NCBI GenBank assembly: GCA_046154965.1
Contig: JBJXDY010000108.1
Coordinates: 1 to 30,149 of the forward strand
Reading direction: 5' to 3'
Length of the DNA: 30,149 nucleotides
Origin: DATKFM01 sp046154965
Lineage (GTDB): Bacteria > Pseudomonadota > Alphaproteobacteria > Dongiales > Dongiaceae
Made by a program: the position numbers and the translations under genes. A model generated the notes under the pieces. The model was given only the letters and a program-made list of their open reading frames with translations, made no database searches and was not told where the DNA came from. Every line of letters starts with the position of its first letter. The stretch's first letter is position 1. This document shows positions 1 to 8,204 of this stretch, piece by piece.

Positions 1-122
1 TCGCGAAGATCATTCGAAAGAGGTCGGGTCATCGCTTGCTGGCCTCCTTCCCAGCCAGCATCTTGAATCACAAATCCGATCCCTGGGGAATCCCCTACGA
101 TTCATTCAATCCGTGAAACGCT
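1..122. other. Left edge, no gene recognised
   Basis: This stretch lies downstream of the ccmI stop codon and no coding region was recognised in it. A 6-bp inverted repeat (GCTGGC at 38-43 and GCCAGC at 54-59) could form a weak hairpin past the end of the ccm operon, but no T-run follows on either strand, so it is not called as a terminator. Confidence 0.4.
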
Positions 123-1517
123 CTAGTTCTGCGCCGGGAGTGTATCGAGCTGGGCTTTGACGGCGGCATGTTCGGCGGAGGCGGGATCGAGCTGCTGGAG
201 CAGCCGGACCCAGAGCTCTCTGGCCTGCTTGTCCTTCCTGCCGGCGCGCTCGGCAAAGCCGAGCAGCCAGAGGGCGGCGCCGTTGTCGGGTTCCTTGGAT
301 AAGAGCTCGCGCAAGGCCGCCACCGATGCCTCTGGCAGCAGCGGCGCGGCATCCGGAGCGGCCAGCAGCGTGGCGGCGTAGTCCGCGAGCAGGGTGGAAT
401 CGGCCGGCGCCAGCGCCACGGCCCGGCCATAGGCGTCGCGAGCGCGCGCCGGCTCGTTCAGCACCAGATAGGAGCGGCCCAGCCGTTTCCATCCCTCGAG
501 GTCATCGGGGTTCGCCTGCAGGCGCTGCGCCAAAGCCTCGACCATGCCTTGGATCATGTCCTGCTGCTGTTCCGGGGTCATCTGCTGCGCCGCGGCCACG
601 TCCTCGTCGCTCGGGGCGGGCACGGCCCCGTCCGGCGCGGCTGTCCCGCCCTCGATGCCCGCGGCATCGATGCCCGCCTCCTGGGCAATGGAGGCGATCA
701 GCTCACGCACGCCGGGTAGCCACGGTGCATCGGCCGGCGAATCCTTTTCCAGGGACTTCAGCCGGTCGATCGCATCGCGCGACTTACCGGCCTGGGCAAG
801 GCCAAGAGCGAGATAGAACTGTGGCTTAGGCGCGCTCGGATCCGCCTTGTTGGCCTGTTCGAAGTGCTGCAGGGCGCGGGGCGGAACGATGCCGCCAGCC
901 GCGTAGGTCAGGGACTCCGCGAAATCGGCTGCCAGGACCATGTTCGCCGGTGCCAGCTCAAGAGCCTTTCCATAGGCCTTCGCGGCCTCGCCATGACGCC
1001 GGAGCGCGGCGTAGGACCGCGCCAGCAGCACCCAGCCCTCCAGGTTGCCGGGCTCCCGCTCCAGCCGTGCCGCCAGCTGCTGCACCATGCTCTCGATCTC
1101 GGCGACGCCATGCTCGCCGGTCTCTGAAGCGGCGGGCGTTCGCGCCGCAAACGGATGGGCCGGCTCGTTCGGCGCGCCGGTCAACAGATAGACCGCAAAT
1201 GCGCCCAGCGGCGCCACCCCGGCGATCAAGGCCGCGGAAGTCCGGCGCAGCCATGGTCCGGCGGCGGAGGGCGCTTCGACGCTGTCCTGCCGTGCCGCCG
1301 CCAGGATTTTCCGTTCGAGTTCCACTCTGGCGGCACCCGCCTCGTCGGCAGACACAAGATTCGCTTCGATCTCGCGGTCCAACTCCGCCAGCTGATCGCG
1401 AAAGATGACGACTTCCTTCGTCTGACGCAAGGCGGTTGCCGCGCCATGGCCGAACAGCGGCCGCAGCAGCACGGCAATGACGATCAGGGTGATTGCGGCA
1501 CAGACGGCCCAGATCAT
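123..1517 (-). CDS. ccmI: Cytochrome c maturation protein CcmI (TPR subunit of haem lyase)
   Basis: CcmI presents apocytochrome c to the CcmF/CcmH haem lyase at the periplasmic face of the inner membrane. The 464-residue protein has an N-terminal membrane helix (about residues 3-20), a charged cytoplasmic loop, a second helix (about 94-113) and a long periplasmic part. That part carries two blocks of TPR-like repeats (about 139-250 and 315-445), each opening with a similar RLE/QANPDDLEGW-type helix. The start at 1517 was chosen because its ATG overlaps the ccmH stop by four bases (ATGA) and begins the first membrane helix; an upstream start would only read through ccmH in another frame. Family knowledge: the TPR region binds the cytochrome C-terminus. 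The internal duplication of the TPR block makes the protein somewhat long. Assignment is firm. Confidence 0.9.
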   Translation of the reverse strand: MIWAVCAAITLIVIAVLLRPLFGHGAATALRQTKEVVIFRDQLAELDREIEANLVSADEAGAARVELERKILAAARQDSVEAPSAAGPWLRRTSAALIAGVAPLGAFAVYLLTGAPNEPAHPFAARTPAASETGEHGVAEIESMVQQLAARLEREPGNLEGWVLLARSYAALRRHGEAAKAYGKALELAPANMVLAADFAESLTYAAGGIVPPRALQHFEQANKADPSAPKPQFYLALGLAQAGKSRDAIDRLKSLEKDSPADAPWLPGVRELIASIAQEAGIDAAGIEGGTAAPDGAVPAPSDEDVAAAQQMTPEQQQDMIQGMVEALAQRLQANPDDLEGWKRLGRSYLVLNEPARARDAYGRAVALAPADSTLLADYAATLLAAPDAAPLLPEASVAALRELLSKEPDNGAALWLLGFAERAGRKDKQARELWVRLLQQLDPASAEHAAVKAQLDTLPAQN

Positions 1518-2029
1518 GGCGTTTCTTCTTCCGTGGCCAACAGCCGATCCAGTTGGACTCGCTCTTCGGCCGTCAGCGGCGACACCGGCGCCGGCCCGGC
1601 ATATCGATGCCGGCGCAGATAGGCCCTGATGAACAGGAGCCCGGCCACCAACAGGAACAACGGCGCGATCCACAGCGCATAGGTCGCCGGCTTGAGGGGT
1701 GGCCGCAGCAGCACGAAGTCGCCATAGCGGTCGACGATGTACTTGAGCACTTCCTCATCGCCGTCGCCGGCCGTCAGGCGCTCGCGCACGATGATCCGCA
1801 GGTCCCGCGCCAGCTCGGCGTTTGAATCGTCGATCGACTGGTTCTGGCAAACGAGACAGCGCAGCTCCTTGCTGAGCGCTCGAGCGCGTCCCTCAAGTGC
1901 CGGATCGGATAGCGTCTCGTCGGGCTGAACCGCGATCGCGGTCGCGGCCCACGACAATAGCAAACCCGTCGCCAGCACGGCGGCGACCCGGCAACATCCG
2001 CGCAGCAGAGGCATCGGGCCGCCGCTCAT
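1514..2029 (-). CDS. ccmH: Cytochrome c maturation protein CcmH (CcmH/CycL family thiol oxidoreductase)
   Basis: CcmH keeps the haem-binding cysteines of apocytochrome c reduced and acts with CcmF and CcmI. The 171-residue protein has a signal/anchor segment at about residues 12-32, the family motif LRCLVCQNQ with redox cysteines C58 and C61, and a C-terminal membrane helix at about 117-138. The length fits the short alphaproteobacterial form (CycL), not the longer E. coli CcmH that carries a fused TPR part; that function is separate here, in ccmI. The ATG at 2029 overlaps the ccmF stop by four bases; a second ATG at 2014 is possible. No ccmG/dsbE thioredoxin lies between ccmF and ccmH. In rhizobia that gene also sits elsewhere, with ccmABC. 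Confidence 0.92.
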   Translation of the reverse strand: MSGGPMPLLRGCCRVAAVLATGLLLSWAATAIAVQPDETLSDPALEGRARALSKELRCLVCQNQSIDDSNAELARDLRIIVRERLTAGDGDEEVLKYIVDRYGDFVLLRPPLKPATYALWIAPLFLLVAGLLFIRAYLRRHRYAGPAPVSPLTAEERVQLDRLLATEEETP

Positions 2030-4020
2030 TCCGCGGGGCCCAGCGCGGCCGCCGGCGGCGGGGTGCGTGACGCGCGCCGCGCCGGCACGCCGATGCGATA
2101 TCGGCGGTCGCTCAGCGACAACAGGCCGCCGATGACCATGAGGACGCCGCCGCCCCAGAGCCACGGCGCCAGCGGATTGTGGTAGATGCGCACCGTCCGC
2201 CCGGCGCTGCTCTCGTCCTCGCCCAGCACTACATACATGTCGCCGAGACCGGTGGTGCGGATTGCCGCTTCTGTGGTCTGCTGGCGCTGAACCGGATAGA
2301 AGCGCTGTTCCGGGCGGAGCCACGCCAGCTCCTCGCCATCGCGCATGACGACGAACTCCGCCTGGTCGGCCAGGTAGTTCGGCCCTTGAACAGGCGAGAT
2401 GGCGGCGAACCGCAGTTCGTATCCGGCGATCGTCACTATATCGCCAGGATTCATCCGCAGGATCCGCTCCTCCCGCCAGATGGTGCTGGCGATAATGCCC
2501 GCCAGAACAATGCCCACACCGGCATGGGCCAGCGTCATGCCGTAGGTCGCGCGGGGCAGATTGATCGCCCGATTCCAACTGGTGGCTAGCGGCACAGCGA
2601 ACAGCTTCAATCGATCAGTCAGCTCGGCAACGGCGCCGACAATCAGCCACGCCGCCGCTGCCAGCCCGAGAACGGCCAGCGTCTTTCCGCCGTGATTGAG
2701 AGCGAGCAGGATCGCAAAAACTGTCAGTGCACCCAACCCGGCCGCCCACAGCCGCTGCAGGGCACCCAGCAGATCCGCCCGCTTCCAGGCCAGCAAGGGC
2801 CCGATCGGAATGACGCAGAGCAGCGGCGCCATCAGGATCCCGATCACCAGATTGAAGAATGGCGCACCGACGGAAACCGAATAGCCGAATGCGGCAGTGA
2901 TTAGCGGAAACAACGTTCCGAACAGCACCACACCCGCCGACACCGCTAGAAGCAGGTTGTTTAGGATCAGAGCCCCTTCGCGGCTGACCGGTGCAAAAAT
3001 TCCGCCGTCGCGGAGCACCGGCGCGCGCAGCGCAAAGAGAGCCAGCGATCCGCCGACGGTGACCGCCAACAACAGCAGGATGAATACGCCGCGCGCCGGA
3101 TCGACCGCAAACGCATGCACCGATGTTAGGACGCCCGATCGCACCAGGAACGTCCCGATCAGGCTGAGCGAGAAGGCGATGATGGCCAGCAGGATGGTCC
3201 AGCTCTTCAGGCTGTCGCGCTTCTCCACTACGATCGCCGAATGCAGAAGCGCTGTGCCAGCAAGCCACGGCATAAGCGAGGCATTTTCCACCGGGTCCCA
3301 GAACCAGAACCCGCCCCAGCCCAGCTCGTAATAGGCCCACCAGCTGCCCATGGTGATGCCGAAGGTCAATGCGCACCACGCCACTAGCGTCCAGGGCCGC
3401 ACCCATCGCGCCCACGCCGGATCGACACGGCCCTCGATCAGAGCCGCTACCGCAAAGGAGAACACGATCGAGAACCCGACATAACCGAGATAGAGAAACG
3501 GCGGATGAAAGGCCAAGCCAGGATCCTGCAGCAACGGGTTCAGATCGTTGCCGTCGGCAGGCGGCGGCACGACCCGGGTGAATGGGTTCGACGTGGCGAT
3601 GATAAACACCAGGAATCCGCAGGCGATCATCGCCTGTACCGACAAGGTCCGCGCCTTCAGGCCGGCCGGCAGATTCGTGCCGAACAGCGCGACCAGCGCA
3701 CCGAACAAAGTCAGGATCAGGACCCACAGCACCATGGAGCCCTCGTGGTTCCCCCACACACCCGTGATCTTGTAGAGGAGCGGTTTCAGCGAATGCGAAT
3801 TCTCCGCCACCACAGACACCGAGAAATCTGACGTTACAAAGGCCTGCACCAGGGCCAGGAAGGCCGCCAGCACCAGCAGAAACTGCAGGCATGCCGCCGG
3901 CGCGGCGATCGCCATCAGGGAGACAACACCGCGCCGCGCGCCCCACAGCGGCAAGACCATCTGGATCAGCGCTACGCCGCAAGCCAGAATCAGGGCAAAA
4001 TGACCAATCTCCACGATCAT
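2026..4020 (-). CDS. ccmF: Haem lyase subunit CcmF
   Basis: CcmF is the large polytopic inner-membrane protein that transfers haem from CcmE to apocytochrome c. The 664 residues match the usual family length and hold many hydrophobic helices. The tryptophan-rich WWD signature (GWGGFWFWDPVENAS) lies at about residues 234-248, followed by the conserved LVRSGVLTSVHAFAVDP segment at about 292-308 with a conserved histidine. A GGGAGAGG ribosome-binding site lies about ten bases before the ATG at 4020. The gene follows the triheme cytochrome by 62 bases on the same strand and is translationally coupled to ccmH. This suggests that the haem-attachment machinery and a cytochrome client are made together. 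ccmE, ccmG and ccmABC are not in the window. Confidence 0.95.
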   Translation of the reverse strand: MIVEIGHFALILACGVALIQMVLPLWGARRGVVSLMAIAAPAACLQFLLVLAAFLALVQAFVTSDFSVSVVAENSHSLKPLLYKITGVWGNHEGSMVLWVLILTLFGALVALFGTNLPAGLKARTLSVQAMIACGFLVFIIATSNPFTRVVPPPADGNDLNPLLQDPGLAFHPPFLYLGYVGFSIVFSFAVAALIEGRVDPAWARWVRPWTLVAWCALTFGITMGSWWAYYELGWGGFWFWDPVENASLMPWLAGTALLHSAIVVEKRDSLKSWTILLAIIAFSLSLIGTFLVRSGVLTSVHAFAVDPARGVFILLLLAVTVGGSLALFALRAPVLRDGGIFAPVSREGALILNNLLLAVSAGVVLFGTLFPLITAAFGYSVSVGAPFFNLVIGILMAPLLCVIPIGPLLAWKRADLLGALQRLWAAGLGALTVFAILLALNHGGKTLAVLGLAAAAWLIVGAVAELTDRLKLFAVPLATSWNRAINLPRATYGMTLAHAGVGIVLAGIIASTIWREERILRMNPGDIVTIAGYELRFAAISPVQGPNYLADQAEFVVMRDGEELAWLRPEQRFYPVQRQQTTEAAIRTTGLGDMYVVLGEDESSAGRTVRIYHNPLAPWLWGGGVLMVIGGLLSLSDRRYRIGVPARRASRTPPPAAALGPAE

Positions 4021-4082
4021 GCGTCACAACCTCTCCCGCCTCAGCTCCCCATCCACCATACATATAGGCGCACGGCGCAAGC

Positions 4083-5999
4083 TCATGGCAGTGCCGCGGG
4101 CGAGTCACTAAGGGTGCGCAGCCACACGATCAGCGCCGCCCTTTCCTCTACCGTCTTCAGCCCTGGAAAGGACATCTTTGTTCCGGCGGCGTAGGTCTTC
4201 GGCGACATCAGGAACTGGTCCAGCTCCCCGAACGTCCACTCCTTGCCCAGCGCCTTGAGTGCATCAGAGTACGCGAAATCTTCTCGAGCGGCCTGCTTGG
4301 CACCGACGATGTTCCACAGATTTGGACCCACTTTCTTAGGGCCGCCCTTGTCGAAGCTGTGGCACGCAGCGCATTTCTTGGCGAGCTTCTCTCCAGCTGA
4401 GGGGTCGGCCGAGCGCAACAGATCGGCAAGCGACGCGCTGGCAGGAGCAGCTGCCTCGGTTGTCGATTGGTCGGTATCGGGCGGGACTACAGCAGCAGTC
4501 TCGGCAGTCTGCGCTGTTAGCGGCGTTTGAGACTCGGCCGCTGCGGGCGCGGCGGCGCTCTCGCGCTGAACAACCGCGCGGGCGGTGGTGTCAACAGCGA
4601 CAATAGGCGTAGGCGGCACTGTGGGACGCGCTGTCGCCGTGACCGCCAGCCTTTTGGCCTCCGCCGCCGGTACCTCCGGCAGAAGCGGCGCGGCGTCGCC
4701 CCGCGTCCTCAACCACAGGATCACTGCGGCGCGGTCGGCAGGTCGCGCCATGCCGGGGAAGGTCATCTTGGATCCTGGCGCGTAACTGCCGGGCGCGGTG
4801 AGGAACTTGTCGAGATCCTCGTAGGACCACTCGCCGCCTATGGCGCGGAGTGCTTCTGTGTAGACAAAGCCGGCCTGACTGGCCTTCTTTGCACCGATGA
4901 TGTTCCATAGCGGCGGTCCGATCTTGACCGGGCCGCCGGCATCGAAGCTGTGGCAGATCGCACATTGCCTGCTGATTCTTGCGCCGCGCTCCAGGTTCGC
5001 GATCGAAAGCCAACCCGCCAGCGACTGCGCTTCCGGTAATGGAGGAAACAGCGCGGCAGGTGTTGTGGCCGCGACCTGAGTTCCGCCGCTCTCTGTCGTG
5101 TTGGCGCCCACGGGGGCTGAAATCACTGCCGGCGCTTCGGTCGCAACCGCCGTCGCGTTGGCGTCGCCGGCGGCGGCGGCGGTGTCGGGCGGCACCGCCG
5201 ACAGCGCTTCGGTCTTCGCGGCTGCGTCGGCATTGGATGCCGTGGGTTCTGTAGGAGCGGCAGCCGCATCGCCGGCCGGCGCCAAGGGTTCCCCCGGTGT
5301 GATGACCGCGGGGTCGGCCGCAGTAGGCGCTTCAGACAACGGCCTCGGTGAATCGCTCAACTGACGCAGGAAGACGATGACGGCGGCGCGATCCTCAGCC
5401 TTCCTTAGGCCGGGAAAACTCATCTTGGTTCCCGGAGCGTATTCCTTTGGGGCCGCCAGGAACGCATCGAGCGCCTCATAGTTCCATTCGGAAGTTAACC
5501 CCTTGATAGCGTCCGAATAGGCGAACTGCATTGCGTGCGCCGGCTTTGCATCTACGATGTCGTAGAGATTGGGGCCAATCTTGTTGGGACCACCTTTTGT
5601 GAAGTCATGGCAGGCTGCACATCTCTTGGCCACCTGTTTTCCGGCCGCGGGATCTGCTGTTTGCAGCAATGTGGCCAGACCGGACCCGCGAGCCGCCTGA
5701 TCGGTCGTCGCAGTTCCGGTTTTTGTCGTGGCCACTGGCGCTTCGCTATTCAGTTGCTCACTTTGCGTTTCGGCTGGTGCCGGAGCGATTTGCGCGCCCG
5801 CGTGAATCAACTCTTCCTGTTGAAACAACTTGTCGGCAACGACTCCGGCTCCTCGCAAAGCCAGCGCCGCGACAAGAATCGCTCCGAGTATCTTGTTGAC
5901 CTCGATCGCCCTCACCGCGCGACCTCTCGGAAACAGCGAATCCACTTGATCGTTCAGCGCTGCCTCTTCAATTTGCAACGGACTGCGCCGCTCGCTCAC
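4083..5999 (-). CDS. Membrane-anchored c-type cytochrome with three tandem haem domains
   Basis: The 638-residue protein has a basic N-terminal region, one hydrophobic anchor (about residues 36-55), and three copies of a class I cytochrome c domain separated by long Ala/Pro/Thr-rich linkers. Haem attachment sites are CAACH at 127-131, CAICH at 346-350 and CAACH at 543-547. Each domain ends with a KM(S/T)FPG motif supplying the axial methionine (M193, M412, M609). Each domain resembles CycM/c552-type membrane-anchored cytochromes, which normally carry one haem, so this appears to be a triplicated version acting as a periplasmic electron carrier toward terminal oxidases. The partner is not shown by the sequence. 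It heads the ccmFHI operon. The two FNR-like boxes at 6089-6129 lie about 100 bases upstream. Domain assignment is secure; the physiological role is inferred. Confidence 0.9.
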   Translation of the reverse strand: MSERRSPLQIEEAALNDQVDSLFPRGRAVRAIEVNKILGAILVAALALRGAGVVADKLFQQEELIHAGAQIAPAPAETQSEQLNSEAPVATTKTGTATTDQAARGSGLATLLQTADPAAGKQVAKRCAACHDFTKGGPNKIGPNLYDIVDAKPAHAMQFAYSDAIKGLTSEWNYEALDAFLAAPKEYAPGTKMSFPGLRKAEDRAAVIVFLRQLSDSPRPLSEAPTAADPAVITPGEPLAPAGDAAAAPTEPTASNADAAAKTEALSAVPPDTAAAAGDANATAVATEAPAVISAPVGANTTESGGTQVAATTPAALFPPLPEAQSLAGWLSIANLERGARISRQCAICHSFDAGGPVKIGPPLWNIIGAKKASQAGFVYTEALRAIGGEWSYEDLDKFLTAPGSYAPGSKMTFPGMARPADRAAVILWLRTRGDAAPLLPEVPAAEAKRLAVTATARPTVPPTPIVAVDTTARAVVQRESAAAPAAAESQTPLTAQTAETAAVVPPDTDQSTTEAAAPASASLADLLRSADPSAGEKLAKKCAACHSFDKGGPKKVGPNLWNIVGAKQAAREDFAYSDALKALGKEWTFGELDQFLMSPKTYAAGTKMSFPGLKTVEERAALIVWLRTLSDSPAALP

Positions 6000-6088
6000 T
6001 TCATACCGCAGCCATGAAAAAGGACAAGACCTTGCGGGCGCAGATCGCCGTATTTCTTGCTCGCTGCAGGCATCACGGCGCGCTTGAT

Positions 6089-6129
6089 TTGCGGTAGATC
6101 AGGGCGCGGTTCATTTTGCGATAGATCAA
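6089..6129 (-). promoter_or_regulatory. Duplicated FNR/FixK-like operator upstream of the cytochrome-ccm operon
   Basis: Two near-identical 14-mers, TTGCGGTAGATCAG (6089-6102) and TTGCGATAGATCAA (6116-6129), start 27 bases apart. The second fits the FixK-type pattern TTG(A/C)-N6-(T/G)CAA exactly and the first misses one base. They lie 90-117 bases before the cytochrome start, and the neighbouring regulator belongs to the family that binds such sites. No -10 box stands at the canonical class II spacing in either direction, so the mode of action is unclear and both divergent genes are possible targets. Confidence 0.5.
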
Positions 6130-6464
6130 AAGAATCGACTCCACCGGCGACAGGCATGCGCCCCAACGCTTGCGGATTGCTAAGTGGTTACCCACAATAA
6201 ATCGGGCTTCAGGAAATGAATCTCGCATGGCGATATCTGCCGCAGCGAGCACGCGGTGTGCTTTTTGGGCGTGGCGCTGCAGCGCACTCACTCTCGCCGG
6301 CAGGGCTTAATTGTATTGTTTCCGGAAAAGAGTACAGAAGCCCAGAATTCGAATGGTTTCCCCAAGGAAACCAGTCATTGTCGGGCTCACTGCAATCAGC
6401 ACGAGTTGGCCCGGTGCAGATTTCCCAAGCTTAACGGAATAAAGAGCCGCGACGGTCGTTGTTA

Positions 6465-6492
6465 TTATAGGTTGTCTCGGATAAGCCTATAA
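6465..6492. repeat. Inverted repeat upstream of the Fnr-type regulator
   Basis: The arms TTATAGG (6465-6471) and CCTATAA (6486-6492) are perfect inverted copies with a 14-base spacer, unusually A/T-rich for this window. The repeat sits 86 bases before the chosen regulator ATG and 11 bases before an alternative TTG start at 6503. It could be an operator, a promoter with a TATAAT-like arm, or a small RNA hairpin. It does not match the FNR consensus. Confidence 0.4.
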
Positions 6493-6577
6493 CATAGTCA
6501 GGTTGATCGTTGAGTTGGGGGCATGGTGTGAACAATGCATTAGCGGGCTGCAGGCGTGGTGGTTGGTTGGTCGCTGT

Positions 6578-7351
6578 ATGGCCTTAAGGAACGATTCGAT
6601 CTGCCCTCTGACCGTCAAGTTTGAGGCCTGTGGTAGCTGCGCCGGCCGACAGCTGTCATTGTGCCGACAACTCGACGACGAAGGCGTCGCGGCGATGAGG
6701 CAGATCGCTTCGACGCACAATTTTTCGCGCGGCTCGCTTCTTTTTGAACAGGATCAACCTTTCGATCAGGTCCTGATCGTCACGCACGGTCACGTCAAGC
6801 TGTACAAACTGCTGATGGACGCCCGGCGACAAATCGTCGGATTCCTGGCACCCGGCGACATCCTCGGTGGTGTGAAGCGCTCCGCAGCGGCGAGTTGCAC
6901 CGCGGAGGCGCTGACAGATGTCGAGTGCTGTGGCTTCAGGCGCAAAGAGTTCCTCGAACTCCTGCGTAAGTACCCCGATCTGAACTATGCCTTTCTGTTT
7001 GTCGCTACGGATGAGATCGAAGCGCAGAACGAACATATTACGCTTTTGGGCCGAAAGAACGCGGAGGAACGGCTCGCGGCATTCCTCTTAATGATGGCGG
7101 CGCGGGACAAGAAGAGCGGCCCGCAGTCAACAGCGTCTATGCGTGTTCCGCTGCCGATGTCCCGCGGCGATATCGGCGATCATCTGGGACTTACCATCGA
7201 AACGGTCAGCCGCACCTTCGCCGACTTCCGGCGTCGTGGGCTGATTACCACGCCCTCGCAACACGACGCGGTAGTCGAGAACTACCCCTCGTTGTTTCAG
7301 GCCTCCGGTCTCGACAAGGACCCGATGATTCATATCCGCCTCGGTCTCTAG
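6578..7351 (+). CDS. Oxygen-sensing Crp/Fnr-family regulator, FnrN type
   Basis: The 257-residue protein has an N-terminal cysteine cluster C18-X2-C21-X7-C29, a cyclic-nucleotide-like beta-barrel domain, a fourth cysteine at C117 or C118 (VECCGF), a dimerisation helix, and a C-terminal helix-turn-helix at about 194-223. The C-X2-C-X7-C spacing is the FnrN/FixK form of the FNR [4Fe-4S] site. The recognition helix keeps E208, S211 and R212, the residues FNR uses to read TTGAT-N4-ATCAA. It is therefore expected to be active as an Fe-S dimer without oxygen. The ATG at 6578 was chosen because it places the cysteines as in FNR; a TTG at 6503 would add 25 residues with two more cysteines. Neither start has a strong ribosome-binding site. 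It is the likely reader of the FNR-like boxes in this window. Confidence 0.9.
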   Translation: MALRNDSICPLTVKFEACGSCAGRQLSLCRQLDDEGVAAMRQIASTHNFSRGSLLFEQDQPFDQVLIVTHGHVKLYKLLMDARRQIVGFLAPGDILGGVKRSAAASCTAEALTDVECCGFRRKEFLELLRKYPDLNYAFLFVATDEIEAQNEHITLLGRKNAEERLAAFLLMMAARDKKSGPQSTASMRVPLPMSRGDIGDHLGLTIETVSRTFADFRRRGLITTPSQHDAVVENYPSLFQASGLDKDPMIHIRLGL

Positions 7352-7392
7352 CCAAGGCGCCTCCAGATCGACACGACGGCCGTCCGGCCATG

Positions 7393-7409
7393 CGACGCAT
7401 GCCGTCGCC
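7393..7409 (+). terminator. Possible hairpin terminator after the regulator
   Basis: GCGACG (7393-7398) and CGTCGC (7404-7409) form a perfect 6-bp stem with a 5-base loop, 42 bases past the regulator stop. Only scattered T residues follow, so termination strength is doubtful. Confidence 0.3.
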
Positions 7410-7634
7410 GCATCCTTCATCTGCCGGCTGCGCGGCGAATGCCTGAGCGAGACGACCTTCACGTCGCCCGTGCGCGCCGGTGCAGTGTTGGCCTAGCGGA
7501 AAAACGACTACAGCACCGCCAAGCCGAACAGCGGGACCGGCAACGTCCCGTCGGCGACATACATCGACGCGGCGCCCCCGGGATGCAATGGGACTGTACG
7601 CTGCGCTCTTTGGCGGGTCTCGTGCCTCGTCGCG

Positions 7635-7835
7635 TTGCAACACCGAGCCGGGTCGGCTCAACAAGTGTCGAGACTCCATTCATTCCTGGATGAGAGTTCG
7701 ATCTCAGGTCAGATGGACATCGTCTATCGGACTTCCAATACAGTGCCCTCGGCAACCGCCGTGGCGGCACCGCGCCGGCCCGAACCCGGCACGGCCTTTG
7801 CCAGAGTGATACTCCTGCATGGGAAAGCCCCTTGA
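7635..7835 (+). pseudogene. Possible relic of a P-type cation ATPase actuator region
   Basis: A 66-codon frame contains LDESSISGQ, which resembles the DES-x-(L/T)-TGE phosphorylation-loop-associated motif of P-type ATPase actuator domains. Some 40 residues later comes TAFARVILLHGKAP, which resembles the TALARIIxLVxxAQxSKAP stretch that follows that motif in intact pumps. The spacing is roughly right, but no flanking ATPase sequence, phosphorylation DKTGT motif or transmembrane region was found. The match rests on memory of the family pattern and may be chance. Confidence 0.2.
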
Positions 7836-8204
7836 ATGCAGGGTCTCGGGAATCGCCGCATTCCGCAATTTACTGAGGCAAATCGAGGGCTTATGCCTAT
7901 GCAACAGATGCGACAATACAGCTACCGGCGCCGGTGCCGCTCTGTCCGGGCTCCTATTGGCGACTCCTTCGCCCCCGCATCCTACCTTGTTAGACTTGAG
8001 GCACACACATCGATGGTCGTCCGAGGCCGCGGAGAGTATTCATCAACCAATTGGCATTCAGACGAAAATCCGTGTCGATCCGCTCTTGTGTTTGCGACCG
8101 TAGCGCTCCTCCGCTACCACCTTTAGCCGCTGTCGGAATCTCAACCGGTGACGCGGGACGCCGTCGGCGATTCTGATCAGGCCGTCAGAGCGGCGGCGCT
8201 TCTC

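Larger units (their letters stand above)
6000..6577. other. Divergent control region between cytochrome/ccm operon and Fnr-type regulator
   Basis: About 580 bases separate the two divergent genes. The region holds a duplicated FNR-like motif (6089-6129) and an A/T-rich inverted repeat just before the regulator (6465-6492). A 72-codon minus-strand reading frame (6073-6291) covers the duplicated motif; its C-terminal IYRK repeats come from the DNA repeat and it resembles nothing I know, so it is not called as a gene. No other convincing gene was seen. Confidence 0.5.
7352..8204. other. Gene-poor region, about 850 bp
   Basis: No intact gene was recognised here. Several reading frames of 60-145 codons exist on both strands, but they overlap one another, have arginine/serine-rich compositions typical of out-of-frame GC-rich DNA, and lack good start signals. 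One short plus-strand frame (7635-7835) has a faint likeness to P-type ATPases and is listed separately. The region may be decayed coding DNA between the regulator and the transpeptidase. Confidence 0.5.

Noticed and set aside
38..59. Hairpin GCTGGC/GCCAGC as a ccm operon terminator
   Set aside because: Short stem, 10-base loop and no T-run on the minus strand.
1518..1673. Upstream extension of ccmI by 52 codons
   Set aside because: It reads ccmH in another frame; the ATGA-coupled start at 1517 begins the expected membrane helix.
2030..2578. Upstream extension of the ccmH frame by about 180 codons, which might suggest a ccmG fusion
   Set aside because: The translation has no thioredoxin motif or signal peptide and lies wholly inside ccmF.
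6073..6291. 72-codon minus-strand frame with repeated IYRK near its end
   Set aside because: The repeat arises from the duplicated FNR-like DNA motif, there is no clear ribosome-binding site and no recognisable family.
7245..8126. Several 60-145 codon frames on both strands after the regulator
   Set aside because: Mutually overlapping, arginine/serine-rich, without start signals or family likeness; typical of GC-rich noncoding DNA.
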